Part shown: positions 1-8,443 of the stretch, one piece after another
How positions within the stretch are numbered: the first letter of the stretch is position 1
How the letters are laid out: every line of letters begins with the position of its first letter
From: Bacillota bacterium
Lineage (GTDB): Bacteria; Bacillota; UBA994; UBA5500
Assembly: GCA_023436245.1 (NCBI GenBank)
Contig: JAEZJZ010000111.1
Coordinates: 1-35,514, forward strand
Length of the DNA stretch: 35,514 nt
Direction of reading: 5' to 3'
The notes under the pieces: generated by a model
Told to the model about the DNA's origin: nothing
Seen by the model: only the letters and a program-made list of their open reading frames with translations
Database searches by the model: none
Program-made: the position numbers and the translations under genes

Positions 1-20
1 TTCATTTTGTCCTCTGTAGC

Positions 21-106
21 GGCGCGGCATGCCGAGCCAATCCCGGCACCACAGCATGCTGTGGTGCTACGATCCCAGGGAGGAGCGACTTTCTGAACGC
101 TCTCGC
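21..106 (+). repeat. Dispersed palindromic intergenic repeat, copy 1
   Basis: The stretch holds a short palindrome (CGGCATGCCG, 25-34) and a perfect 22-bp palindrome at 46-67 centred on CAGCATGCTG, followed by GCTACGATCCC and ACTTTCTGAACG. A second copy lies at 33711-33792 in the opposite orientation with the same order of blocks. The outer pair of the 22-bp palindrome differs between copies in both arms together (A/T here, G/C there), so base pairing is kept. This looks like a REP-like or small non-autonomous element. No protein-coding signal is seen in 1-174. Confidence 0.75.
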
Positions 107-174
107 ATGCTGCGGCATCTGCGGTGAGCGAGAAAGTGACCGGTGTTCAACGTACGTTCATGTCCGAATCACCG

Positions 175-219
175 ACCACCCCATTCTTGACAGTAATCCA
201 CTGTCAAGAATGGGGTGGT
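175..219 (-). terminator. 20-bp perfect hairpin after EamA gene
   Basis: Positions 175-194 and 200-219 are perfect inverted repeats separated by AATCC. The hairpin begins 22 bases beyond the stop of the minus-strand EamA gene, where a terminator is expected. No long U-run follows on the minus strand, so it could also be an RNA-stabilising stem or a repeat element. Confidence 0.6.
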
Positions 220-240
220 TCTGTCTGTCGATGACAGCAC

Positions 241-1182
241 TCAACTGTCACACGGCTCTCCGGTTTCTGCTGCGGCCACCATCCCTCTGTGCCGCCGGCC
301 AGCCAGCACTAAGCCTGAAACGATGAGCATGCCGCCGAGCAGGATATGCCAAGTAATCGCCTCCGCCAGCAGCAGGCTGGAGAGAATCATGGTGTAGAGC
401 GGCTGCAAGTACTGAAAGGCAGCGGTGCGCGACGCGTCCAGCCTAGCGAGGGCATAGTACCAACCAGCATAGCCAATCACCGTGCAGAAGGTAGCCAGGA
501 AGAGCACAGCCACCCACCCGGCCAGGGACAACTGCGGTAGTTGTGTCACCAACCCAGCCTGCAGACCAAGGGGCAACAGTCCGATTGCTCCGATGATGCC
601 CACCCAGGCAGCGACGGCGAAGGGCGGGTATTTGCCCGCCATCCTGCCTCCGAGCACGGTGAACAGCGCCCAGCCGAAGGCATTAAGGACCATGATGCCA
701 TTGCCCAGTAGGTATCCAGAGTCCCAGAGGCTGCTGAGAGAGCCCTTAGTCACAACCAGAATGACCCCAGCGTAACTTACGATGATGCCCAGTAATTGGT
801 TGCGCCCCAGACGGGAACGGAAAAGTAGACTGGAGAGAATGGCTACCGCAAGGGGCGAGGTAGCGATGATCAACGATGCATTGGTTGCGGTGGTCATCGC
901 GATTGCGGTGTATTGCACCCAAAAGTGCAGGGTAACTCCCAGCATAGCAAGACCGATCATCCCCGGCCAGTCCTGGCGGTCGATTCGCGCCCGGGTCCGG
1001 GGGGCAAGCAGGAAAACCAATGCGTAGAGTAAGGCGCTGATCACGAAACGCAGACTGGCCAGGCTGAGCGGCGCCAACTCAGCCAGAGCGTATTTGGCCG
1101 CTGCGAAGGAACTCCCCCAGAAGAGTGTGGTCAAGAGCAGTATCGCTAACAGACCAGGCGTGTATACGTTGGGCTTCTCCAT
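241..1182 (-). CDS. EamA/DMT-family transporter
   Basis: A 313-residue integral membrane protein of the drug/metabolite transporter superfamily. The two-fold EamA layout of about ten helices is visible: an N-terminal half with WGSSFAAAKYAL and the SLASLRFVIS segment, and a C-terminal half with AAFQYLQPLYTMILSSLLLAE, the usual second-repeat signature. Such proteins export amino acids, metabolites or drugs across the cytoplasmic membrane; the substrate cannot be read from sequence. GAGGTG lies eight bases before the ATG. The gene stands alone: a hairpin follows its stop and the upstream S9 gene ends with its own hairpin. It is only distantly like the tandem EamA pair at 23764-25519. The family call is secure. 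Confidence 0.9.
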   Translation of the reverse strand: MEKPNVYTPGLLAILLLTTLFWGSSFAAAKYALAELAPLSLASLRFVISALLYALVFLLAPRTRARIDRQDWPGMIGLAMLGVTLHFWVQYTAIAMTTATNASLIIATSPLAVAILSSLLFRSRLGRNQLLGIIVSYAGVILVVTKGSLSSLWDSGYLLGNGIMVLNAFGWALFTVLGGRMAGKYPPFAVAAWVGIIGAIGLLPLGLQAGLVTQLPQLSLAGWVAVLFLATFCTVIGYAGWYYALARLDASRTAAFQYLQPLYTMILSSLLLAEAITWHILLGGMLIVSGLVLAGRRHRGMVAAAETGEPCDS

Positions 1183-1337
1183 GTCGTTTGCACCTCTATC
1201 GTGACTAAGCTAGAAGGCAACAGAGGCGAAAATCATCCGTGCCCCATTCAGTATAGCAGAGGGTGCAGCGTCAGCGTGATGCTATTCGCCAAAAGGCAGA
1301 TAGCAACGGCAACGCCGTCCGAGCGATGATAAAGGCA

Positions 1338-1361
1338 CACCCCTCGGCGAACCGAGGGGTG
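1338..1361 (-). terminator. Hairpin terminator after S9 peptidase
   Basis: CACCCCTCGG and CCGAGGGGTG form a perfect 10-bp stem closed by a CGAA tetraloop, starting seven bases after the S9 peptidase stop. The minus-strand trailing sequence is only weakly U-rich. Confidence 0.65.
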
Positions 1362-1367
1362 AAACTG

Positions 1368-3365
1368 CTATAGGTACTTTTCCAGCCACTGCACGATCTG
1401 GTCGAGGCGATGCAGCCGGTGCCACGGCTGCCCATTGCGGCTCATGCCATGGAACTCGTTTGGGTAGCGGACGAAGCGAATGGGTGCCTTGTTCAGGAAC
1501 TTCACTGCCGTATAAAGCATTTGTCCCTGTTCAATCGGGCAGCGCAGGTCGCCTTCCTGCACCTCAAGCAACATCGGCGTCTGGATGTTCTCCACATAGG
1601 TCCAGGGCGACTGCTGCTTATACCAGCTGTCGTCATTCCAAGGGCGAACCCCCTTGGCCCGCCGCATCCACAGCCAACCACCGTCCGTGGTGCCGACTTC
1701 GCCGGCCCAATAGACAACCGGACGGCTGCAGATAGCTGCCTTGAAGCGATTGGTGTGTCCGACCGCCCAAGCCGTCATGTATCCGCCATAGGAGCCGCCG
1801 CCGATGGCCACCCGGTCGGCATCAATCCAAGGGTATTGTTTCAAAGCCGCATCGACGCCAGCCAGCACGTCGATGTAGTCGAGATTGCCCCACTCGTACT
1901 GAATGGCCCGGCAGAAGTCCTCGCCATAACCCTGCGAGCCACGCGGGTTCGTGAAGATCACGCCATAGCCCTGGGCTGCCATCAACTGAAATTCAAAGAA
2001 GAACGAGCATGAGTACATCATCATCGGCCCACCATGGACTTCGATGATGGCCGGATACTGCTGACCGGCAGTGAAGCCGATCGGCTTCATCACCCAGCCG
2101 TCAACTTGCGGCCCGCCTTCCGCCTGGAAGTAGTACCGCTCCGGCTCCACCAGCAGCAACTCTCCCAACAGATCACGGTTGACATCCGTTAGGCGCTGGG
2201 TATCGCCTGTGAGTGCTCCCAGGTAGATGTCAGAGGGGTTGGTGTGATGGGAGATAGCCAAGGCGACCTTATCTTGGCTCGAGCTTAAGCTGAAGGCCGT
2301 GACCACCTGATCTCCCATGGTCACCTGCTGCACGGTACCATCCATGCTCACCTGCACCAGCTGCACCGTGCCGTCGATGGAAGCCGGAGCAAACACGGAT
2401 TGCCCGTCGTTAGCCCAGACAAGCGGCAAACTGGCGCCAGGGGCTAAATCGGACAGGCCGAGATGGCCAAATGGCCGGTCAAACCCCGGAGCAAGCAAAC
2501 GCGCTTCACCGCCGGCAGCTGGCATCACGTAGAGCTTGACGTTGTCATAACCCATGTCCTCCGGGTAAGTGGCAGTGAAGGCAATCTGCTGCCCGTCTGG
2601 ACTGTAGACTGCGTCACCCACACCACGTTCACCACCGGCCACCAACTCTACTTCGCCACCGCTGACCGGAATGCGATACAACTGATGCTTCCAAGCTTCC
2701 CGATCATAGTCTTCTCCCCGCATGGAGAGGAATAGGATCTGCTGACCGTCCGCACTGATATCGGCAATGCCGCCAACCTGGTACGGCCAATCAGTCAACT
2801 GCTTCGCTTCCGCCCCTTCCTGTAGATCCTGCACGCAGAGCTGGGCCCGCTTGTCCAGGAAGTAGCCGACACCGTCCAGCTTATAGAACAACTCGTCGAT
2901 TACCTTGACGTCCTTGTTGTATTTCTTGTAGAGATCCTTTTCGTCTTGTTCCTTCACTTCCGGCTGCAGTCCCTCTCTAGACAGATAGGCCACCAGGGCA
3001 AAACCCTGCCCACTCGGCATCCACTGGAACTGACCGACGCCACCCTGTATCTTCGTTACCTGGCGCGCCTCGCCACCGTCCACCGGCATCACCCAGATCT
3101 GAGACTGTCCGCTGCGGCGAGACAGGAAAGCCACCGTTCGCCCATCGGGGCTGAAACGGGGGCGGGAGTCATTGCTGCTGCCAGTGAAGCGTACGGGCTT
3201 TTTGCCCTCCTGCACCAGCCAGAGCGCGGACTCGTATTGGTTCTTCTCAGAGTTGATCCAGGTTACGGTGTAGATGATCTTCTCCCCGCAGGGGCTGATC
3301 TGGGGGTCGCCTGCCAGCCTGAAGCGCAGCAGGTCTTCCGATTTAACTGGCCTTTTTTCAGGCAT
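1368..3365 (-). CDS. S9 family prolyl oligopeptidase / acylaminoacyl peptidase
   Basis: A 665-residue serine peptidase, a normal length for bacterial S9C enzymes. The N-terminal two-thirds carries WD40/PD40-type beta-propeller repeats (RPRFSPDGRTVAFLS, AVYSPDGQQIAFTA). The C-terminal third is an alpha/beta hydrolase with the nucleophile in GGGSYGGYM (about Ser525), an acid in EGDLRCP (about Asp606) and the histidine in EFHGMS (about His639). It should remove acylated or short N-terminal residues from peptides in the cytoplasm, as no signal peptide is seen. AAGGAGGAG lies six bases before the ATG at 3365; an upstream in-frame methionine at 3395 would place this ribosome site inside the gene, so 3365 is preferred. 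A sigma-H-like promoter sits at 3432-3460. Confidence 0.93.
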   Translation of the reverse strand: MPEKRPVKSEDLLRFRLAGDPQISPCGEKIIYTVTWINSEKNQYESALWLVQEGKKPVRFTGSSNDSRPRFSPDGRTVAFLSRRSGQSQIWVMPVDGGEARQVTKIQGGVGQFQWMPSGQGFALVAYLSREGLQPEVKEQDEKDLYKKYNKDVKVIDELFYKLDGVGYFLDKRAQLCVQDLQEGAEAKQLTDWPYQVGGIADISADGQQILFLSMRGEDYDREAWKHQLYRIPVSGGEVELVAGGERGVGDAVYSPDGQQIAFTATYPEDMGYDNVKLYVMPAAGGEARLLAPGFDRPFGHLGLSDLAPGASLPLVWANDGQSVFAPASIDGTVQLVQVSMDGTVQQVTMGDQVVTAFSLSSSQDKVALAISHHTNPSDIYLGALTGDTQRLTDVNRDLLGELLLVEPERYYFQAEGGPQVDGWVMKPIGFTAGQQYPAIIEVHGGPMMMYSCSFFFEFQLMAAQGYGVIFTNPRGSQGYGEDFCRAIQYEWGNLDYIDVLAGVDAALKQYPWIDADRVAIGGGSYGGYMTAWAVGHTNRFKAAICSRPVVYWAGEVGTTDGGWLWMRRAKGVRPWNDDSWYKQQSPWTYVENIQTPMLLEVQEGDLRCPIEQGQMLYTAVKFLNKAPIRFVRYPNEFHGMSRNGQPWHRLHRLDQIVQWLEKYL

Positions 3366-3431
3366 ACGTTTCTCCTCCTTTGTCAACGACCGCAAGGGCC
3401 GTCCCTCTCACTGCATAAGGAACCCACTTCT

Positions 3432-3460
3432 CTATTCGACGGGAAATGCCGTCCTCCTGC
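3432..3460 (-). promoter_or_regulatory. Sigma-H-like promoter for S9 peptidase
   Basis: On the minus strand GCAGGAGGA (3452-3460), an 11-nt spacer and GTCGAATAG (3432-3440) fit the Spo0H consensus RnAGGAwWW, N11-12, RnnGAATww well. It lies 67 bases from the start codon. This is the best match of the series. Confidence 0.6.
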
Positions 3461-3498
3461 CTGATGCTGGTAAACTGAGGGTATGGGCGCCAGGTCCA

Positions 3499-3549
3499 GA
3501 TCCTTCGCTACGCTCAGGATGACCCCACAAGATGCACGCTCAGGATGAC
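3499..3549. repeat. TCCTTCGCTACGCTCAGGATGAC-type intergenic repeat
   Basis: At 3499-3523 there is an imperfect palindrome running GATCCTTCGC, TAC, GCTCAGGATGAC. Its right half recurs at 3535-3549 (CACGCTCAGGATGAC). Sequences of this kind are scattered between genes in many bacterial genomes. The second copy supplies the TGA stop of the minus-strand gene that ends at 3540. Confidence 0.6.
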
Positions 3550-4376
3550 CTTCCTTCAAGCACAGCGCGCTCAACAGCGGTCAGGCAGATCAAATCAGTC
3601 CCTTCAACCTGCCGTACAGTACCCTCTGTCCACAGGCGCTGCATCGCTGATTCGAACTGCAGCTCGGTCCAGCCGGTCATCCGCTGCAGATCCCGAGCAG
3701 AAGCCAGCACCGAGGCATGCAGCAGAGCGGTCAAGACCTGCACCCGCGCCTCGGCTCGCGTCATCGACATCGCCAGAGGAATGATCTCTGACCATGCCCT
3801 ATCCACCACGTCCCAGACATAACCGTAGCGCCGCCCTTCTTCCACCACCCCGACATGGCCGATATAGAACTTGCTGCGCAGATCATCCAGGTCGCCCGTC
3901 AGACGCGTGCAATCGACGCCACGCTGCCCCAATCGTCTTCGCAAATCCTGAATGAAGCAGGGCTCCACGCAGAGCAGGTCCAGAGCCTGCTTGGCGACGT
4001 AGGAGAGCGCACCTTCCTCATAGTCGACCAGATAGTCTTCAGGGTCACCGGTGCGCCCGCTGGCCCGATAGAAGGCGGGGAGAACGCTAGGGTACAGCAG
4101 GACTTTGCTTCCCCGCGCCAGGTTTCCGTAGAGAGCGTGCTTCTCGGTCGGAAGACGATCCTTCCACTGCCAGACCGGCCCCGGCTCACGCGTCACCGGA
4201 CGCTTGTAGGCGGCGCGCAGGGACGGCAGGGGCAATTGCTTGCCCTTCGTAACCCAAGGCAGAACGACCTGAAGCTGTCGAATGAACTCACACGCGCCGG
4301 CATAGTCGGCTATCTCCTGATCATTTCCCAGGAAATGCGCCCGGTCTCGGACTGCCTGCCACTCTGCCAAATGCAC
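3540..4376 (-). CDS. AlkZ-like winged-helix protein (putative)
   Basis: A protein of about 278 residues resembling the AlkZ-related (HTH_42-like) winged-helix group. The mid-region WQWKDRLPTEKHALYGNLAR followed by LYPSVLPAFYR recalls that family. The C-terminal part looks like winged-helix DNA-binding segments (ARDLQRMTGWTELQFESAMQRL). Characterised AlkZ/YcaQ proteins are DNA glycosylases acting on alkylated or crosslinked bases, but I cannot confirm the catalytic residues. I prefer the GTG at 4376 because AGGGAAGG lies eight bases upstream; the longer reading from 4520 would overlap the divergent MFS gene and has no ribosome site. The final Ser-Ser-stop comes from a repeat (3535-3549), so the natural C-terminus may have been changed. 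Confidence 0.6.
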   Translation of the reverse strand: MHLAEWQAVRDRAHFLGNDQEIADYAGACEFIRQLQVVLPWVTKGKQLPLPSLRAAYKRPVTREPGPVWQWKDRLPTEKHALYGNLARGSKVLLYPSVLPAFYRASGRTGDPEDYLVDYEEGALSYVAKQALDLLCVEPCFIQDLRRRLGQRGVDCTRLTGDLDDLRSKFYIGHVGVVEEGRRYGYVWDVVDRAWSEIIPLAMSMTRAEARVQVLTALLHASVLASARDLQRMTGWTELQFESAMQRLWTEGTVRQVEGTDLICLTAVERAVLEGRSS

Positions 4377-4469
4377 ATTGATCACCTTCCCTACCACTAT
4401 CCCACGAACATATACGCAAGCCCTGTCCAGTAGACTGTAGCGAATGCCTGTCTGCAGGAGGGGTCTGCG

Positions 4470-5564
4470 ATGTACTACCTGCTTTGTTCGGATCTGTTGT
4501 CTGCCCTTGGCTATGGTCAAATTCTCCCCTTGCTCAATCTATCCCTGCTGCAGCGAGGCCTCAATTTGTCAACTGTTGCCACTGGCGCAAGTTTGCTGCT
4601 CTTGGCATGCTTCGCCTTCAGCTTGCCTGCCGGCGTGTTCGCCGATCAGCTGGGTTGCAAGCCAGCCCTGGTAATCGGGGCATTACTGCAGACAGCATCC
4701 GCCTGGGGTCAGGTGAACACAACCACCACCTGGGGATTGTATGCGGCTAACCTGGCTGGTGGACTCGCACTAGCGCTCTTCTCCGGTGCCAAAGTGCCGA
4801 TGTTGACGAGGTTAGCGCCCGAAGCCGAGCTGGGCGCCGCCATCGCCCGCAGCCGCGCGATCGGAGGGCTAGGCAGCGTAGCTGGGGCAGCGATGGCGGC
4901 TGCCTTCTGCTGGCAGAATGGCGAGCTACGCCAGATACTCTGGGTTGGCGCGCTGATCACCAGCTTGTCCATCATCCCATTGCTCTGGTTGCCAAATAGG
5001 CAAGCAGCCTCCAGGACGCCTGTTCATCGGCACCGCATCCAACGAACAGCTGGTCCGTTGCCCCGTCAGCTGGGCGTGCTGTTTCTGGCCTCAATCGGAT
5101 ACTCTCTGCTGACGCCATTCATCAACCTATTGCTCAGCCGGCGGGGGTTCCCCCCGGCAGCCATCAGTGCCAGTTTCTCCGTCTGGCAGCTGCTGCCCCT
5201 GCTCGCTTATCCCAGCGTAATCCGGTTATCCCGCATGCGCCGACAACCGCTGCCGCTCGCCCTACTGTCATTGGCGACAATCACCCTCTGCTTAGCTGGT
5301 CTTCTGCCTAAGGCACTCTGGTGGGGATTATGGCTCTGCTGGCAGGCTGCGTTGACCATCGTGCAGTGCCTGATGCATTCCAGCCTGGCGGCATCTACAC
5401 GTCGCGCGACCAGCTTTGCCGGCCTGTCGATGCTGCAAACTCTGGCCGCTGTGATCGGCACACAGGTCGGCGGGCTGCTCCTACCGTCGCAGCCTTGGCT
5501 GTACCTCGTGTCAGCCGGTTGCTGCCTCAGCGCTTGCGTCCTGCTCGCCGCAGTGCGTCGCTAG
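4470..5564 (+). CDS. Major facilitator superfamily transporter
   Basis: A 364-residue membrane protein with about eleven or twelve hydrophobic helices. A motif-A-like loop after helix 2 (GVFADQLGCKPALV) matches the MFS pattern GxxxDxxGxxxxL. A basic loop in the middle (NRQAASRTPVHRHRIQR) separates the two six-helix halves. It should act as a secondary transporter in the cytoplasmic membrane; the substrate is unknown. The length is slightly short for the family. AGGAGGGG lies six bases before the ATG. It is divergent from the AlkZ-like gene, with 93 bases between starts, and probably co-transcribed with the HEAT-like gene that follows 43 bases later. Confidence 0.85.
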   Translation: MYYLLCSDLLSALGYGQILPLLNLSLLQRGLNLSTVATGASLLLLACFAFSLPAGVFADQLGCKPALVIGALLQTASAWGQVNTTTTWGLYAANLAGGLALALFSGAKVPMLTRLAPEAELGAAIARSRAIGGLGSVAGAAMAAAFCWQNGELRQILWVGALITSLSIIPLLWLPNRQAASRTPVHRHRIQRTAGPLPRQLGVLFLASIGYSLLTPFINLLLSRRGFPPAAISASFSVWQLLPLLAYPSVIRLSRMRRQPLPLALLSLATITLCLAGLLPKALWWGLWLCWQAALTIVQCLMHSSLAASTRRATSFAGLSMLQTLAAVIGTQVGGLLLPSQPWLYLVSAGCCLSACVLLAAVRR

Positions 5565-5607
5565 ACGCACAACGGCCACTTGACGCCACTCAGTGAACAG
5601 GAGTATA

Positions 5608-6267
5608 GTGGCGGCAAACAAGCACAACTGGAAGGGGCTGGACTGGGCGATGATTCTGGCCGAGCAATTGATGGACGTTGGCAAAGAGGACCTGCCTGCT
5701 CTGGCTTGTGGCCTAGGCGGAGAAGATCTGGCACAGTTGGTGGAGTGGCTCTCCGAAAAGGATGACAAACTGAGATACCAAGCGTTTCTGCTGCTCGAGC
5801 AACGTTCTCTGCAGACGCGCGACGTCTACCCCTTTTGGAATGCTTTTCACCAGAAGCTTACGAGCAGCAACTCCTATCAACGCAGCATCGGCTTGATGCT
5901 GCTTGCAGCGAATGCAAAGTGGGACAATGACCGGCTTCTGGACGGGATGATTGGCGAGTATCTGCTGTTGCTCTATGACGAAAAGCCGATCACCGTGCGC
6001 CAATGCCTGCAGTCGCTGCCGCGCATTCTAGCCTCTAAGCCTCACCTCAATCAAATTATCGCCAGCAGTGTAATTGCCATTGACTTGGCAGCCTGCCGCG
6101 AAACGATGCGTAAGTCCATTTTGATGGACATGATCGCTGTGCTAGCCACCGTGCGCCAGCAACAGACTAGCAACCAAATCGAGGCGTTCCTGGCAGAAGC
6201 GCTCGCGGGAGATGTTCTGGACAAGAAGGCTAAGAAGCAGGCTGAACAGATGCTGGGCGCAAGGTGA
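5608..6267 (+). CDS. HEAT-like alpha-helical protein of unknown function
   Basis: A soluble protein of about 219 residues made almost wholly of paired helices. Repeats of about 35-40 residues can be seen (DKLRYQAFLLLEQRS, NSYQRSIGLMLLAANAKW, KPITVRQCLQSLPRILASKP), typical of HEAT or SufBD-like scaffolds. No catalytic motif is seen, so a protein-binding role is inferred only from the fold. The start is uncertain: GTG at 5608 has AGGAG four bases upstream, while an in-frame GTG at 5593 has none. It follows the MFS gene closely on the same strand and ends before a bidirectional hairpin. Confidence 0.65.
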   Translation: MAANKHNWKGLDWAMILAEQLMDVGKEDLPALACGLGGEDLAQLVEWLSEKDDKLRYQAFLLLEQRSLQTRDVYPFWNAFHQKLTSSNSYQRSIGLMLLAANAKWDNDRLLDGMIGEYLLLLYDEKPITVRQCLQSLPRILASKPHLNQIIASSVIAIDLAACRETMRKSILMDMIAVLATVRQQQTSNQIEAFLAEALAGDVLDKKAKKQAEQMLGAR

Positions 6268-6314
6268 CAGTCGTGAAGGTTTGTCTGGCAAGCAACTCAC
6301 GAATCACAAGGTAA

Positions 6315-6344
6315 GAGGGGGTGGAACCGTCGTTCCACCCCCTT
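6315..6344. terminator. Bidirectional terminator between convergent genes
   Basis: GGGGGTGGAAC (6317-6327) pairs perfectly with 6332-6342 around a CGTC loop, extended by an A-T and a G-U pair. It lies between the stops of the HEAT-like gene and the CPBP gene. Confidence 0.75.
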
Positions 6345-6358
6345 CTCAGATCTTGCTG

Positions 6359-7579
6359 CTACGGCTTCCAGAAGACCTTCATTTCCAGGCCCTTGCCCTC
6401 ACCGCGAAGCAGCAGTTTCCAAGTGCCAGCACTCGTCAGTGGAACGCTCAAGTTGCCGGACTGCACTTTCAGCCCTGAACCCTTCCAGTCCTGTGACCAA
6501 ACAGTCTCTCCCTGTGGGTTCTGCAGCATCATCACTGTGTCAATTTCTGTAGCATCAAACTCGTAGCTGAACTCTGCCTGACTTCCCAGGTCAGTTGCGG
6601 CTACATCCACCGAGAGGGCAACTAGCGAGTCGCTGAACTCAGCGCAGCTAAACGACGAGTCAGGAGTAGCACTGACGAGATAACCGTCCAACCATCCAGC
6701 CCGCAGTGCCACCTCTGATCCGAGGGTAGCCAGCAGGAGCAGGGCTGCCAGCCAGAGTGAGATTGACCGCGTGAGCTTCCTTGCTCCCAGCCGCGGCGGT
6801 ATATCGCTCACGGGATGCATACGACCAATGCGACGCAGCAGCCAGAGGCCAACCAGCGCAGACAGCGCGGCCAAGCCGAACAGCCACGACGGCAGGACGC
6901 CTCCCGTGGCCAACCCCGGCCAGATGGCCACCCCAAAGCGGGACATCAGATTGGTGCCCATATGCAGGGCCACGGAAGGCCAAAGAGAACCGGTACGATA
7001 GGCCAGATAGCCGAGCGCGAGCCCGAGCAGGGTGGCTGGTAACAGGTTATTCATGCCGTTTAGGATGTGCATCGCACCAAACAGAACTCCGGTAATAACA
7101 TAGGCAGACAGGCCACCATAGGCCTCCATGGCCCGCTGCATGAACCCACGGAAGAAGACCTCCTCGCAGATGGGAGCGAGCACCACTACTCCAAATCCGA
7201 ACAGCAATGCCTGCGACAAGCTGACGGAGCCGGACGTGGTCGACATCGAAAACTGTCCCAGCGCCTGGTTGGTCCAGCTCTCAAGCAGGCTGAACAACAC
7301 CGCAGTGAACAGCCAAAGCACCGCGCCGGCGGCAAAACAGGTGAAGAACAGGCGTCCACTAATCGGCTTCAGACGGAAGACCTCCCGCCACTGCCACCGC
7401 TGGCTCCAGGCCAACAACAAAACAGGCAGCAGGATATAGCCGAGCTCATTCACCCAGAGGTTGCCGCCTATTCCCAGGTACGGCATCAAGACAACACTGC
7501 CGCCCAACAACAACACCAACAACAGCAGGTACAGGCGCCCCGCTTGGCGAACGGTCGGCCCCAATGACTGATTTTGCAT
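6359..7579 (-). CDS. CPBP-family intramembrane metalloprotease with extracytoplasmic tail
   Basis: A 406-residue protein in the CAAX-protease/bacteriocin-processing (CPBP, Abi) family. Multiple membrane helices occupy about residues 15-290. The three family motifs are present: EEVFFRGF (Glu-Glu near 139-140, Arg near 144), FGAMH (His near 171) and HMGTN (His near 206). After a last hydrophobic segment, a tail of about 110 residues rich in beta-strand sequence ends with GTWKLLLRGEGKGLEMKVFW, resembling a PPC-like domain; this addition is not usual for the family. The ATG at 7579 is preferred over the one at 7585 because GGGGGG lies six bases upstream of it. Possible roles are processing of membrane-bound peptides or immunity to bacteriocins; there is no bacteriocin gene nearby. 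Confidence 0.88.
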   Translation of the reverse strand: MQNQSLGPTVRQAGRLYLLLLVLLLGGSVVLMPYLGIGGNLWVNELGYILLPVLLLAWSQRWQWREVFRLKPISGRLFFTCFAAGAVLWLFTAVLFSLLESWTNQALGQFSMSTTSGSVSLSQALLFGFGVVVLAPICEEVFFRGFMQRAMEAYGGLSAYVITGVLFGAMHILNGMNNLLPATLLGLALGYLAYRTGSLWPSVALHMGTNLMSRFGVAIWPGLATGGVLPSWLFGLAALSALVGLWLLRRIGRMHPVSDIPPRLGARKLTRSISLWLAALLLLATLGSEVALRAGWLDGYLVSATPDSSFSCAEFSDSLVALSVDVAATDLGSQAEFSYEFDATEIDTVMMLQNPQGETVWSQDWKGSGLKVQSGNLSVPLTSAGTWKLLLRGEGKGLEMKVFWKP

Positions 7580-7756
7580 TCTCATCCCCCCAGGGTATCT
7601 CTACGTAGGGAAACCCGATCAGTTGCTGGTGAATCGATTCGGCACGAGCGCAAGTCGGCGCCTGCAAGGTAGTACTTCGGATATGGGGAACTGTTGCGCT
7701 AGAGCGTTAACCCTTTGAAGCCGAGATCGATCAGGGCCACTACAGCTAGCGTGAAG

Positions 7757-7787
7757 AACAGCCCTCACCGCATCCGGTGGGGCTGTT
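7757..7787 (-). terminator. Hairpin downstream of toxin-antitoxin pair
   Basis: AACAGCCC pairs with GGGCTGTT and CACCG with CGGTG around a CATC loop, with one bulged T. It lies 57 bases past the toxin stop, and the minus-strand trailing sequence starts UUCUUC. It could terminate the TA operon. Confidence 0.5.
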
Positions 7788-7843
7788 GGCGTCAACCGCC
7801 TCTTATCAGCGGGATTGGAACCGCCAAGCGTCAAGGCAGACTC

Positions 7844-8170
7844 TCAGCTCTCTTCTTCCTGCGGCTCTCCGAACAGAATCTTCATGTAATCCCGTCTGCC
7901 GTAGAGTATGCGCATGACATAAACGTCATCGCCCTCATGCCAGTAGAATATCAGATAGCTTCCGCACACCAAATAACGATAGTGCGTGCTTACGTCGATA
8001 CTTGACGCCAAAGGCGCTCCGCTGTCAGGGAAATTCCCTAGCGAACGAATGGCCCTGGCTATCCGGGAGACGGTGTTGGAGGCAGCCGTGGAATTATCGA
8101 GATCCAGCGTGATGTAATCCCTGATACCTTGCAGGTCGTGCTGTGCTGCTGGGGATACATGCAGGTTCAT
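7844..8170 (-). CDS. ParE/RelE-superfamily toxin
   Basis: A 108-residue type II toxin. The sequence has the family plan: an N-terminal strand and helix (LHVSPAAQHDLQGIRDYI), the central proline-containing segment SLGNFPDSGAPLAS, then YRYLVCGSYLIFYWHEGDDVYVMRILYGRRDY, the conserved C-terminal sheet. ParE-type members poison gyrase and RelE-type members cleave mRNA on the ribosome; the IRDYI/ILYGRRDY pattern is closer to ParE. Its start follows the antitoxin stop by one base, so the two are translationally coupled. The last residues (EPQEEES) are acidic. Confidence 0.88.
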   Translation of the reverse strand: MNLHVSPAAQHDLQGIRDYITLDLDNSTAASNTVSRIARAIRSLGNFPDSGAPLASSIDVSTHYRYLVCGSYLIFYWHEGDDVYVMRILYGRRDYMKILFGEPQEEES

Positions 8171-8171
8171 C

Positions 8172-8417
8172 TCAAATCCCCAACGACTTCTCTACATCCT
8201 CGATGGAGAGCCAACCCTGTTCACGGCCAGCCCGATCGCCCTCGGCCAACTGCGATAGCAGCTTGATCGTGGCCTGCACTTTCTCGTAGTCTGCGATATC
8301 AAGCAGCGCGTAGCGCCCCCTACCATTCTTGGTCAGATAGACAGGCTCACCGGCAGCGACCTCCCGCAGAACCTCGCCGTAGTTCCGCAAATCGGAGACT
8401 GGTCTGATGTTCGGCAT
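8172..8417 (-). CDS. Phd/YefM-family antitoxin
   Basis: An 81-residue antitoxin. The N-terminal Phd/YefM DNA-binding fold is clear (RPVSDLRNYGEVLREVAAGEPVYLTKNGRGRYALLDIADYEK), and the C-terminal half (QLAEGDRAGREQGWLSIEDVEKSLGI) is the toxin-wrapping arm. It should neutralise the following ParE-like toxin and repress the shared promoter. AAGGGGGTGA lies five bases before the ATG. A sigma-A-like promoter with a partly dyad-symmetric sequence lies just upstream, consistent with autoregulation. Confidence 0.9.
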   Translation of the reverse strand: MPNIRPVSDLRNYGEVLREVAAGEPVYLTKNGRGRYALLDIADYEKVQATIKLLSQLAEGDRAGREQGWLSIEDVEKSLGI

Positions 8418-8443
8418 GGAATCACCCCCTTCTCGTTGACACT

